From contig NC_068569.1 of the NCBI RefSeq assembly GCF_025698545.1, positions 2,604,001 through 2,668,000 of the forward strand: DNA of 64,000 nucleotides. Direction: 5' to 3'. Shown here piece after piece: positions 25,194 to 36,565 of this stretch. This DNA comes from Gossypium raimondii. Lineage: Eukaryota > Streptophyta > Magnoliopsida > Malvales > Malvaceae. How positions within the stretch are numbered: the stretch's first letter is position 1; each line of letters opens with the position of its first letter. The position numbers and the translations under genes are program-made. The notes under the pieces were generated by a model. The model saw only the letters and a list, made by a program, of their open reading frames with translations, was not told the origin of the DNA and ran no database searches.

Positions 25194-25538
25194 TCAAACA
25201 GGCCTGTTTCTTTTGTGACCAGCTTTGGCATCAGATCTCATAGCAACACTCAGATCCTCCTCAGATGAGGTATCCATGGATTTGGAGAAGGTACTTGAAA
25301 GATCAGCATAAAGGTCAACAACTCTTCTTATGTTGTTGTTGAGCTCCCTAATTAGACCAACATTTCTGCTCAAGTTGTCTGGGATCTTGGACTCATGATT
25401 CTGGTTTATCTCATTGATGAGCAACCTATTCTGGTCCAATATATTCTGAACCTGAACAAAGCTCTTCTGAAATATCTGCACCACCTTGCCATCCAACTGT
25501 GTTCCATTGTCAAGCCCTGAGTATGTGTCACCCTCCAT
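25194..25538 (-). CDS. EFL3: ELF4-like protein (EFL3 type)
   Basis: ELF4 and its relatives are small coiled plant proteins (DUF1313). ELF4 joins ELF3 and LUX in the evening complex, which represses growth and flowering genes at dusk. This is a single coding exon of 114 residues. The ELF4 domain spans about residues 17-90 with the conserved FQKSFVQVQNILDQNRLLIN and NLSRNVGLIRELNNNIRRVV. An acidic linker (SSEEDLSV) and basic tail (GHKRNRPV) follow. Length and sequence fit EFL3 better than ELF4, which has a longer divergent N-terminus. ATG at 25538 is the only in-frame start giving MEGDTYSG, the family's opening. A 5' UTR intron is likely. Its closest Arabidopsis relative lies near PSBX and GRF6 there, as here. 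Confidence 0.95.
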   Translation of the reverse strand: MEGDTYSGLDNGTQLDGKVVQIFQKSFVQVQNILDQNRLLINEINQNHESKIPDNLSRNVGLIRELNNNIRRVVDLYADLSSTFSKSMDTSSEEDLSVAMRSDAKAGHKRNRPV

Positions 25539-25583
25539 TGTTTTTACTTTTTGAGTCAGAGTTCTATCAAATCAAAACCAGTC

Positions 25584-26621
25584 CTGAATCCAAAAATACA
25601 AAAACAAGTAAAGAAGAATGTGTTATATATTTAAAACTTGTAATAATCATAATCATATCTGAACTCCTAATATGGTTCAATAAAGCAAAAAAAAGAAGCC
25701 CAGACAAAACATGAAGAAGGAATTGGAATTGTTCAAGATAAGAGACAAAGGCCTGCGGTAGAAATCATGACCTCCATGGATTCTACTTTTCCACAGAAGA
25801 ATTTTTGTTAACAAACATGATAATAAGATCAGTACTTAACATTTTTTTTATTACTATTATAGTTGCTATTATTAATATTATTTATGATGAGAATGTGAAA
25901 AAGCAAGATCCCGTTTTCCATAAAAGGGTCCTTTTTGAATGTGCTCGGAAAATACCCACATAAAGCACTGGGTTTCAAAGAAGAATCTCAAAGACCAAAA
26001 AAAAAACCGAGTCAATGATGCAGAGAAGATTAGTCTCACGAGTCATGAGAAAGTACTCAATTGATACAGGGAGACAGCATTATGTTTCCTAAATCTCTTT
26101 ACAACCAAAAATGAAAAATCTGAAATATCGATAAACAAACAAAAATGTACACATCTTTTTATAAAAGTTAGATTGAATAAAAAAGAAAATAAAATTTATT
26201 CGAATTCTGGGAAAAGAAAAAGGGAAGAAATACCTGAAAACAATGACCTTGAATTGGGAATTTCAAAACCAAAACCAATAAAACGTACTTAAAGATACAT
26301 AAGCATAAAAACCCATCACCCGTTTGGCAAAAGAAGATCTTCACAAGAAAAAAAAAATCATAAAATCTCCAAAATTCTCAGATTTTCACCCAAAAAAAGT
26401 GATAAAAAAAAAAACAAAACCAATAAACTAATAAGATCCAAACCTTTTAAGAAAGGGGAAAAAATTGTAAGGAAAGCCATCAGCTACAAAAAAATAAAAC
26501 CATTAATTTAACTGTTGAAGAGGGAAACAAGAAGAAAAAGAAGAAGATATTATCACCGTATTTATTCGAAATTCTTTTCCTACTATAGCAATCATATATA
26601 AATATTATTTTATATACGTAC
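25584..26621 (-). other. Probable 5' UTR intron of EFL3
   Basis: On the minus strand, TTCAAG|GTACGT at 26622/26621 is a good donor, and TGGATTCAG ending at 25584 is a good acceptor 45 bp before the ATG. The 1.04 kb between is A/T-rich and non-coding. The GA-rich tract at about 26760-26810 would then be the first leader exon. Confidence 0.5.
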
Positions 26622-27052
26622 CTTGAAAATCTGGAGCATTATATTCAGGTGAAGGAGGAGACAAAGATTGAAGGAACGAAAAGCAGAGATTCCCGAGAAA
26701 CTGTGGGAAACGATCGCCGATTAAACCGAATCTTAAGAACCATAAAAAAGAAAGAAAATCTGAATTATGAGAGAGAGAGAGTTTTTAGAGAGAAAGAAAG
26801 AAGATGAAGAGAATATGTAGATTTGACAGTCACGCTCTCAGACCCCTTTGCTTTGTGTCTAAAAATATTACAGATAGTTCCATATATTCTCGATATATAT
26901 ATTTATATAATATCCATCTGTTTGTTTTTTTTTATTAATTTTTATTTTATTGTTATTTTTGGATTCAGTGGGGGATAGGATTGCTTTTCTGTGTGTTTGC
27001 TCAGATCCGGGGGATGATGATGATGAGTGATTCGAGCTGGTGTTCATTATTC

Positions 27053-27062
27053 GCCACGTGGC
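27053..27062. promoter_or_regulatory. Palindromic G-box upstream of EFL3
   Basis: GCCACGTGGC is a perfect 10-bp palindrome containing CACGTG, about 230 bp upstream of the presumed EFL3 first exon. G-boxes are bound by bZIP and bHLH factors, including HY5 and PIFs. The link to EFL3 is by position only. Confidence 0.5.
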
Positions 27063-28470
27063 ATCTCAACTATGATAAAATTACCATCTTATGAATTGAA
27101 CGGGTCCCACAGCCCAAGATATCTTAAACAACTTTGTTTTTTATTTTGGTTTTATTATCAATTAAAGTTTGATGTTGATTAGTATTTTTAGTATTTGCAT
27201 ATATACCTTTTTATTTTTTTTGGTTTATTGATTTATTGGAAATAATACCCCAAATTTGTCAACAAACATTATTATATATTATGAAAAATTATATTAAAAA
27301 TTAAGTAAGGAGTTGGTTGAAATTAGAGTTGACAATTGAGTGAGACGGATGTTAAATCTATTATTTCTCTATAGTTGTTACGCTTTGTTTCACCACCTGT
27401 TCCACTCCATTATAGATGTATAATATTAAAATTCACTATCACCTCTATAGATGTTGAATGCATTTATCTCACTTCACTCCACTCCACTTCAATTTAAATT
27501 TTTTATTTATCTTTAATATTTTTAAAGTCAAGTAAATTATTAAACATAATTCTTTAGAAAAAAAATATTTGAACATAAAATATATAAAATTTTCAATAAT
27601 TATATATACAACGATAAAATGATAATTTTATATACTAGAGTAAGGCGACATAACTAATTACCATAACCGTCTCATACCCATTGTGTAAAAGAAAAATTCC
27701 TTCGTGGTTCGAAGTTTCCCATACCTAGTTGAAATGATTAAGTTAAAAGTTCAAAATTTATGTGCTTCAAAGTTGAAATTTCATTATGATATTACTTTAA
27801 AACATAAAAAGACAAAAATACATTTATATTAATATATATTACTTTCTAAAAGTAAGAATATTTTAATAATTTTTAAATTGAGTTAGTGGCGCTTAACTCA
27901 TAATATGTATTAATATATATACGAATCCAAAATGTTGATGAAAATATAATATAAATAAATAAATTTTAGAAAGAGTGATTTATTTAAGTATATAATTTTA
28001 AAATAAAAGATAACAAATTAGAAAAAAAGTATATAGTTTGATGTATTATCTAATTAATTTATTTTATATTTTAAAAATTTCTCTATTACAAATACAAAAA
28101 ATCAGATCAATTAAAATATAAAATCAAATTAATAGAAAACAATGCAATTACGTATTATGAGAATTAAACTTAATTTAACATCTTCAGGTTAAGCCAATAT
28201 TTCACTGGCATCAATGATTAAATTGATTATTATTATGATACCAAATGAACGGCATATAAAAGAGAAAACTAGGAATTCTTCTCCATGGATACAACCTAAA
28301 AATATATATATATTTTATGACTCTTCTTTATCATATTATTTATGGTTCTTACTAATTAAAAATAATAACATCTTTTCTTTTACATTACATGTATAGTTGA
28401 AAATGAGATATCATGAATGATGTGAAAAAAATATTTATTTTTAATTAATAATTTTCTCACAGAACAACTG
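27063..28470. other. AT-rich spacer upstream of EFL3
   Basis: There is no supported gene. A patch at 27310-27500 with C-rich CACTTCACTCCACTCC-like words may be old repeat. The remainder is very AT-rich. Confidence 0.45.
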
Positions 28471-28479
28471 TTTCAAGCG

Positions 28480-28770
28480 AATAAAAGGTAGACACGCGTA
28501 GATTGAGGCTCGGGAGATCTATAGGTTCGTATCCGAGGCTATCCAGATTCCGGAGCCAGTGCTTAAAAATGATTCCTTCTCCTGGTAGGCCACATCTTGG
28601 GTCCCACACCTCAATCACGCCACAGGTGTTGTGATAGAATAGCGAGGCCGAAGGATTAAAATAAAATAATAATACAAATAGTAACGTGCTGTAAAAAAAT
28701 AGGGGACACGAAATCCGACGCTGATGTTTTTGCGCCTCAATCAGTACTATACGGACGACGCACTTTCATT
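28480..28770. other. Unexplained GC-richer island
   Basis: About 290 bp with clearly higher GC than its surroundings: CACGCGTAGATTGAGGCTCG, CCGAGGCTATCCAGATTCCGG and GGGTCCCACACC, then AT-rich DNA and a final GCGCCTCAATC patch. No open frame runs through it. It may be a promoter-like remnant or a piece of captured DNA. Confidence 0.35.
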
Positions 28771-28984
28771 TGTCTCCTCTTTTTATTCATTCATTTATTT
28801 TGAAATTTAAATTTTACACAAATGAGATTAACATTTTAATTAGTATTTTTAAATTATATTTAAAATAAATTAATTTAAAATACATGAGAGCTTTATAATG
28901 TTTTTTTAATTTATTCAAACAAGATATACGTTAGTTACCACTACTAAATGTAACTGCTATAATAATAGAAACATTTATTTGTGC

Positions 28985-29265
28985 GCAATTATTTATAAGG
29001 GTTTATTTACTATTTAGCTTTTAAATTATATCTGTTTTTTACTTAAATTTATTTTTTTATTTTACTATTTAAAGCTTTAGTTATATCTCTTAGCGCCCAA
29101 AATTAATGGTGTTAAGAAAAGATCTTCAATCAATTAAAATATGTCACGTGTCAAACGTTAACTATTAGTGTGATTATTGGTGGGTTAAATTAAAAAATAC
29201 TTAAAATATAAAATATTATTAAAATATTATTTTAAATTTATTAAAAACTTGTAGAAATTATTAAA
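28985..29265. repeat. Possible single arm of a MULE-like or foldback element
   Basis: The order of motifs (TTTAGCTTTTAAATTATAT, TTTTACTATTTAAAGC, ATGTCACGTGTCAAACGTTAA, then TTAAAATATAAAATATTATT) resembles one arm of the foldback at 20504. No matching opposite arm was found within about 1 kb. Confidence 0.3.
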
Positions 29266-29499
29266 TATATATATAATTAATTTTTGCTTTGAGGTTATTT
29301 CTAAAAAACAAAGCTCTCCTTTCCCATTTATTTCTAAAAAGAATAATTTTTTTTCTTTTTTGAAGGCAAAATAGATCCAAAAATAAAACTAAAAATATCA
29401 TTAAACCCCATAACAAATTTTGAAAATCTTCAATTTTATCCTTCGTGAAAGTTTTTTTTTTTTTAATTCTAGGAGTTTTTTTTTTAAATTTGGGTCGAT

Positions 29500-29815
29500 G
29501 ACAGAAAAGAAAAGAGCAACCCGAAATCATCGTGCCTACATCACCATCATCTAGGTTCTTAAATCACTGGTTTATAATGCACGCCTCAACGGTGGACCTA
29601 AAAGTTCATCTCTATTTTCAAGAATCCATTGTCGTCTCAAAACCGAGTTGGTTCCATTTCCAAATTCCACAATTCGATCAATTTTATCAAGGCTAAAAAA
29701 AGGTTTCGTAGTTTATTCGAGTGTGTGAAACCTTCATCATCTTCATCGAGCTTCAGTCCTAAAGAATCTTCCCCTAAAGCTGTCTTGAAACCCACAAAAT
29801 CAATCACGTAATCGT
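29500..29815 (+). other. Gene-like fragment of unknown origin
   Basis: This segment is GC-richer than its flanks and has an open frame at 29629-29811 whose residues include FRSLFECVKPSSSSSSFSP and a basic Lys/Ser-rich end. It may be a fragment of a host gene carried by the adjacent repeat arm. I do not recognise the protein, and no full gene structure is visible. Confidence 0.25.
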
Positions 29816-29984
29816 CTTCGTTGTTTTATTAATCCTTAGATAATATTGCTCAGAATTGAAGTACAATTTGTTGTTTATTTTTTAGAGATAAAAAATAAAA
29901 TTATTATTATATTAATTTATAATTTCGTAGATTTTAAAAAGGATTTAAAAATAATTTTATCATTTAGAAAAATCAAAGACACGA

Positions 29985-30104
29985 ACCTCGTGTATTAACC
30001 TAGTGGTCAAAGTATTCATCACCCTAAATGTGACTTAAGTTTGAATCATGTTAATCGTATTGCTATTAAAATTTTATCCTCCTCTTATAATTAAAAAAAA
30101 AAAA
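29985..30104 (+). repeat. tRNA-derived SINE
   Basis: An A-box-like TAACCTAGTGGTCAAAG is followed about 40 bp later by a B-box-like AAGTTTGAATCATG, a T-rich body and a terminal run of A at 30092-30104. This is the standard layout of a plant Pol III SINE in the plus orientation. Its target duplication was not resolved. Confidence 0.55.
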
Positions 30105-30448
30105 ACCGACGCTGCCTGTCTCTTAATTTTGGCCATCCCATATTAGTCATACGGATTCTACAATTATCGAGCAGTATAATTGAAAATTAAAGTATATCCC
30201 CTGTATTGGACATATAGGCTCTACAATTATTTGAGTTGTATAGTAAAAATAGAAATGACTTCAAAAATTATTTATATTTTGTTTTACATCTTTACTAAAT
30301 GTGTTCATGCATAAGGGTGGACTGCAATTTGTGGAGAGTAAGGCCGGACTCATTAGGGAGTGTTAGTATTTAGTATAAGTAATTTTTTAAAAAATATTAC
30401 GTTTTTATTTTTTAAAATATTTTTAATATTTTATAATATCTTTATAGG

Positions 30449-30708
30449 CAGGGCAGAGCCAAGGGGTTGGTTGGGGCCTTAACTCCCCTAAAATAGAAAA
30501 TTTCAACTTTAGTCTTTTTATAATTTTTAAAATTTTAAATTAATATATGACAAAATTACACTTTGCACCCTTAAAAATAAAAAAAATAATTTAATCATTT
30601 GAAATTTATAAAGATATAAGTTATTAAAATAATGAAATTTCACTTTTACTATTATAAAAATATACAACTTTATTCCAGCTCTTAAATTTTTTTTTTGACT
30701 CCACCCTG
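30449..30708 (+). mobile_element. hAT-type MITE, copy 1 (260 bp)
   Basis: The ends CAGGGCAGAGCCA and (reverse complement) CAGGGTGGAGTCA are imperfect terminal inverted repeats. TTTATAG flanks both sides (30441-30447 and 30709-30715), a 7- to 8-bp target duplication. The CAGGG termini and near-8-bp duplication are typical of hAT elements. It is non-autonomous and has no coding capacity. Relatives lie at 38957, 62811 and 63648. Confidence 0.75.
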
Positions 30709-31325
30709 TTTATAGAGCATTTGTCAACTTTTGACATTACTTATTTGTAAAATCTAAAATTACAAAAAGTCTAGACACGGAACGATAGACTTGATTTTTA
30801 CCCGTGAATTTTGGAATATTTTAATATTAAATGCTTAAATTTTCATATATAAAATCAAAGAGGAAATAACCATTTGAGACGGATAAAGTGGCAAATATAT
30901 AGGCTTAATAAGAATATAAATGGTAACAAAATTTATTATTAATAAGAGGATTGGAACTAATCTCATACCCGAAGGTAAATTTTAATCAACAAATCTCTTA
31001 TCTAATCTGCTTTGGGCCATCGAAAATGTTATAAAATTAAAATTTTCACGTTTGCTATACCGCTAATTCCCTTTAGAGAAAATTTGTAGTTTTTCTATTA
31101 GTTTTAATATACTTTAAAATAATAATTTTTGAGTTAAAATTAACTCTTTTTTTTTAGATTAATTTCATAAGCAATCGAGTATGACATGTTGGGATGCTAT
31201 TTTTTTACGGTAAGATAAAACAATTTTAAGCGACATTATTGAGATAATACATTAGCTCTTGTATAGTTAACATAATATGCTTGTATTAAATCCCGAATAA
31301 AATGAGGTGGATCTTTAAATACTTA

Positions 31326-34130
31326 TGTAACACCCCTTACCCGAGATCATGGCCGGAGTCGAGCATGAGGCGTTACTTGACTTAACTTAAAAGTTCGGGG
31401 CATAAAAATTTACTTTCAAATTTAATTTCATCATTCATAATAAAGCTGTCCTCCTGTACAGCAGTCACTAAAATAATTATAATTCAAGCTACGAAACTCG
31501 AAATTTAGATCCGTAAATTTTCCATAAAACTAGACTCATATATCTATTCACCATAAATTTTTCAGAATTTTTGCTTTATCCAATTAGTACAGTTTATTAG
31601 TTGAAGTCTCCCCTGTTTCACTAATCGACTATCCTAACCACTCATCACTAAAATTTAATTATCTCTTATTAAAGGCTTCATATGGTGATTAAACTTATTT
31701 CTACTGAAAATAGACTCATTAAGGAGTCTATACATATAAATTATAACTCAAAATTCCTTCTGTACAATTTTTAATGAATTTCTAAAGTCAGAACAGGGGA
31801 CTTCAAAACATTCTTGCCCTGTTTCACTAAAATTCAAATATCTAAAAGTATATAATTCTTTTGCTTACTCCACTTCTTTCCTATGAAAGTAGACTCTTTC
31901 AGCTTTAATTTCATATCTCACTCAACTTCTAATTCTATTTCCACTATTTTGGTGATTTTAAAAGTTACATCAATGCTGCTGTCCAAGAACTGCTCCATTG
32001 CAATTTTTAAAAAATTCAATATAACCCTTTATAATTGTCTAACATTCCCTGCAAATTTCAAATCACAACCAATTCCAAGATTTCATCTACTTCATTTAAA
32101 TACTAATGAAGTTCAACCAATCAACCATTTCAAACTAAAAACATGTATATATTTCGATATCTAACGCAACCATAACATTCAAATTTACTTTTTACTTCAA
32201 TTCCCTATACATGCCATATAAATCCAAAAAGTTGCTTAACATAAACTACCGGAGTATATCTGGGTAGTGTGATTCTTGATGTAGATCCGATCCTCCGAAT
32301 GTATAAATACGTTAATCTACAAAAACAATAAACACACACATGTAAGCTTATAGAAAAGCTTAGTAAGTTCATAGGCATAAAACATAAATCTTACCAAACA
32401 CTTGTACACTTATACAATATACACCATTACTAAATTTACCTCAACCACAATCTTTGGTGAGTTCCTTGGTATAAACTCACTACTACTTATTCTTTTACCA
32501 TAATTCCTTTGGGCCCATTTGTCACTTACCATCCTTGATCAAAATTAAGGAACAGTTATGGAAATTTGAGTACTTCACTTTCACTTTGCCATATGACCTC
32601 TTATCACTTGTCATTGATCGATAAGTGTAGCTAGGCTACCACTTATCACTTTACCACTGATCGATAAGTGTAATGAAGCTACCACTTATCACTTTATCAC
32701 TTGATCGATAAGTGTAGCCACTTATCACTTTGTTTCTTGATCGATAAGTGTAACCACTTATCACTTTGTTTCTTGATCAGATAAGTGTAGCTAAAACTAC
32801 CACTTATCACTTTGTCACTTGATCGAAGTACTCAAATCCGACGCTCCACTTAATTTGATCATTTATTCGATTTTCACATTTTTATTTTATTCTCATTTCA
32901 ACAATAAATTCATTTCACCATACATTGTATAATTCATGAAATTAACATTTAATCATTAAATTTCAGCCATATGAACTTACTCGGATCGATTTGCGAATTT
33001 GTAAAAGTTCGGGGACTAATCGGCTACTTTTTCTTTTCCTCGACTTGTTTCAGGTTCTCGATCTAAAATGCAAATTTATTCATTCATCAGCATTTAATTC
33101 AATTCTAATTCATTTCACAATTTATGCCTTTTAATTTTCGAAATTACACTTTTACCCCAAACTTTACAGTTTTTACAATTTGATCCCTACTCAATTAACC
33201 CCTCAATTGATCTAATTTTTCTCAATTAACACCTTTTCCAACTATTTTAGACTACTACATAGCCTTTCATACTCAAAACCGCAACACCAAACCTTAATTC
33301 CCAACTTTTTCACAATTAGGTCCCTAAAATCAATTTCTATCAAAATTACTTAATAAAATCATCATATAACAAAATTAAAGCTTCAATTTCATGTTTATTC
33401 ATCATAAAAATCCAACACTAATCAATGGTAACTTTCAAAATCAGCCATGGAATCAAAAACTAATGAAATAATTAGTTGGACCTAATTGTAAAAGTATCAA
33501 AATCACAAAATTAGAAGAAATAATCAAGAATTAAACTTACATGATTCAAAAATATGAAAACCAGCTTATTCCAGACCTCCTATGGCGTTTTTGCTGATAA
33601 ATTGTGAAGAGATCTCTAGATTTTTCACTTTTGTCTTTGTTTTAAATGTTTAATTTGTTAAGTTTCCAATTTTGCCCTGTTTCTCCTTACATTCTGCTGA
33701 TTTTTCTTACCCAACCGTCCAGCCCATATAATTTGGGCCTAATAGCCTTTAAATCCCTCCACTTTAGTCACTTAAGCTATTTAATCACAATTTAACAAAT
33801 TTTACACTATTCCCAATTTAGTCCTTTTAGTTAATTAACTATCCAAACGTTAAAATTTTCTAACTAAACTTTAATACCAACTCAATGACACTCTATAAAT
33901 ATTTCTAAAAATATTTATGGCTCGGTTTAAAATCTTCGAGGTCTCGATACCTCGTTTTTTATTTTAATTATTTTAATATTTATTCCTAGTACACTATTCA
34001 CTATTTCAAAAATTTTCCTAACTTCACATTTAACTTATACTTACTAAATTTATAATATTTTCTACTCGTTTGTCAGATTTAGTGATCTCGAATCACCATT
34101 CCGACACCACTAAAAATTCAGGCTATTACA
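31326..34130. mobile_element. Solo LTR of a retrotransposon (probably Ty3/gypsy), 2.8 kb
   Basis: The element starts TGTAACACCCCTTACCCGAG and ends CAGGCTATTACA, so it has TG...CA termini. It is flanked by a perfect 5-bp duplication, ACTTA, at 31321-31325 and 34131-34135. No gag, protease, polymerase or integrase frame is visible, and no second copy of its ends occurs inside, so it is read as a single LTR left by recombination. The family is probably a chromovirus-type Ty3/gypsy with long LTRs, from remembered Malvaceae repeats. The intact duplication suggests modest age; a single LTR cannot be dated from internal divergence. Confidence 0.75.
32600..32826. repeat. Tandem array of small inverted repeats inside the LTR
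   Basis: About six units of 34-45 bp each follow the pattern CACTTATCACTTT, a short variable stretch, TTGATCGATAAGTGTA, then a short tail. CACTTATC and GATAAGTG are complementary, so each unit can form a hairpin. Units differ mainly in the tail (AGCTAGGCTAC, ATGAAGCTAC, AGC, AAC). Confidence 0.85.
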
Positions 34131-34460
34131 ACTTAGACCTCTGTGTATCCTGTCGCCGTAACTTTTTCCATATGATTAGCAATTGCAATGTGAGTTCTTG
34201 GGATATGGCGAAAACAAATCTTCTAACCTCGACATATCATTTGATAAATAGAGCGTAATTCCATCAACTGACTATCAATTGTTCCTCCTTCTGCAATCGT
34301 CTCCGTCAGAAGAGCATTATTACTTTTAATTTCTAATTGATGAATCCCCTTCTCCCATGTTATACATATACCCTCTAAGATAACTCTCGCTTCGATATTA
34401 AAAATTTTATCTTTATCTAACAACATGGAAAACCTCATAACCAAGTAGCATCAGTATCTC
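34131..34460 (-). pseudogene. RNase H-like domain remnant (LINE-type or host RNase H-like)
   Basis: The minus strand encodes NIEARVILEGICITWEKGIH, QLEIKSNNALLTETI and, nearer the LTR, KICFRHIPRTHIAIANHM. This is the pattern of the plant RVT_3/RNase H-like domain found at the end of LINE polyproteins and in solitary host genes. Only about 110 codons remain, with about two or three breaks, and no reverse transcriptase is seen nearby. Its final codons run into the ACTTA duplication at the LTR edge. Confidence 0.6.
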
Positions 34461-36560
34461 TAAATACTTCTCAATGTGAAAATCATTATTATTTTTAAGT
34501 TATTTAGATTTGTATCATTCACGTATATGTTTTAAAAATATTTTATTTTCTTTTTCCGTAATTTATTCATTTAGATTTAGATTACATGTTATTTATAAAA
34601 TTAATTTATCATAAACGGTTCGCGTGACATAGGCAGGCCACAGGCAGCTACTAGCTCAGCATCCCAACGGCAACGCCAATGACCCATCTTTTTATGTGGT
34701 GATTTAGAATTCGTTTTCATCACTAATTAAACCCTAATAACAATAATTAAAGGGATATTAAAAACATATGAATTCTATATTTTCATCCAATAGAAATAAC
34801 GCGATAAATATAATTTTTAATCAATAATTTAATGGTTTTATCAATACATGTTCAAGAAAACCTTTAATCACTAAATAGAACATCAACTGCTTTTAATGAC
34901 TAGCTGTTATCTCCCATAACAAGCTGTCTCTATGAGAGACATTTTCAGTTTCAGATTCAGTCCCCACTATGAAAGTAATAATCACCCATTGGCCATTTCT
35001 CTTATTGTTAATTCCCATTATTAAACCATACCGTTTTCATTTCATTTAAAAAAGCTTTATTCTAATTTTTTTTAAGTACTTATAATATTTATTTTATACA
35101 ATATATAAAAAATTATTTATAATTTCACCTCAACCCTTAAATGCGTATATAATACGCTTCAAGGTACTCGAATTTATATTTTTCTGCATGAATAATAATA
35201 TTAATACAAATTAAATTAAAATCCTACTCTAAATTTTACTTGTAAATATTATTATATTATGGAATCGAGTTCAATTAATATAAAAAATATTTTAATAGTA
35301 AAATCTTAAATATATTTAACATGTGGATAACATCAAAACAATAAAATAATAATGGGTATAGCAGTAATAATAATAAAATTGAGAGTGGGGACTGGGATGG
35401 ATGAATAGTAGTGAAAGGACAAGCATGCATTTGAACGCGAGTGGGCTCCCACGTGGGGATTCATTTATTTGTGAGTGGTAAAGAAATTTTTTTAGAAAAA
35501 GACGAAGGTGACGAAAGACTAAAGAGAGCAAGTGGGTGACGATGAGCCCCAGCCCAGATGGGAGTAGCATCTTCATGACCAGAACAATGTGACGCCATGC
35601 CACTTATTATCATCAGACATTATTATTGGGATTGGATTTTGTCCACTCATCTGCCATACTGTTCTTCAAATTGTCGTCTGTATTATTTTTTCATGACATG
35701 AAAAACCGAGGCAAGCCCCAACCTTCTCACAATGAAACTTATCTTAACCCAAATAATAGTAAGAATAAAAATGTTTCCTAAAATTTTAAAAATGTTTGGT
35801 ATAATTGTAAAAATAATAATTCCATTTATTAAAAATTTGGTATACCGTCGGTGTCAATTGACATTTATTTCAGAAATGGTAACGATATGAAAGTAAAACG
35901 AGGGGTCCTAAGAAGAAATAGAAAGTTATTTGGTTGGGACCAAGACATTGATTCCTGACAAACTCTTAAGACGAGTTACTAATAAAAAGGAGACAACGAG
36001 GAAGTGGACCAAGTCAATCCAAATGTGGTCCATATAAATTTCGGGTCCCACGATACATGATCTGTAATCACTAATGTGTTTGCATGAACAACATGATATT
36101 TCTACGGCAAAGTTCATTTTTCTTGTTTATGCCGCCATCAGTGTCATTTTGCCATTTATATAAACTATAATAAGTTAAGCTTCATTTATGTTTGTTTCAG
36201 AGTGTCTTGAAGAGGGCAATATTCTAAATTTTAAATTCTGGTAATTATTTCATTCAACAAGAAAAGGTTGTATGAAATAGTGACACTACGTTATTTATAT
36301 ATTTTTTTAATAGGTCAATGTCATATCAATATTTTTATTTTAAAAAATTTAAATTAAAATTATTAAAATTCAGAATAAAAATACTAATGTAAAGTTAAAC
36401 TACTAAAAATATATATATTTTCGTGTTTGATAAAATCCTTTTTTCTTCGTCCAACAACAAAACATGCAGAATAAATTGATTTTTTGCAAAGAAGTTGGGT
36501 ATAGAAATCATGATCCAGAACAATCAGTATCGTATTCAGCCCCTAAAGCCCAGTCATGTG
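34461..36560. other. Spacer upstream of the UP3-like gene
   Basis: It is mostly AT-rich and no gene is supported. A GC-richer patch at 35390-35600 contains the palindromic G-box CCCACGTGGG (35448-35457) but no credible coding frame. Confidence 0.45.
35448..35457. promoter_or_regulatory. Palindromic G-box CCCACGTGGG
   Basis: A perfect 10-bp palindrome around CACGTG in a GC-richer patch about 1.1 kb upstream of the presumed UP3 leader. It could be a distal regulatory site. No target gene can be assigned from sequence. Confidence 0.35.
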
Positions 36561-36565
36561 CCGGC

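Noticed and set aside
28540-28600. Possible tRNA gene (GGTTCGTATCC-like B box)
   Set aside because: No cloverleaf can be drawn and there is no acceptor stem or A box at the right distance.
35316-35603. A 95-codon minus-strand hydrophobic frame
   Set aside because: It is composed largely of T-rich DNA read as Leu/Phe/Tyr, with no motif and no splice partner.
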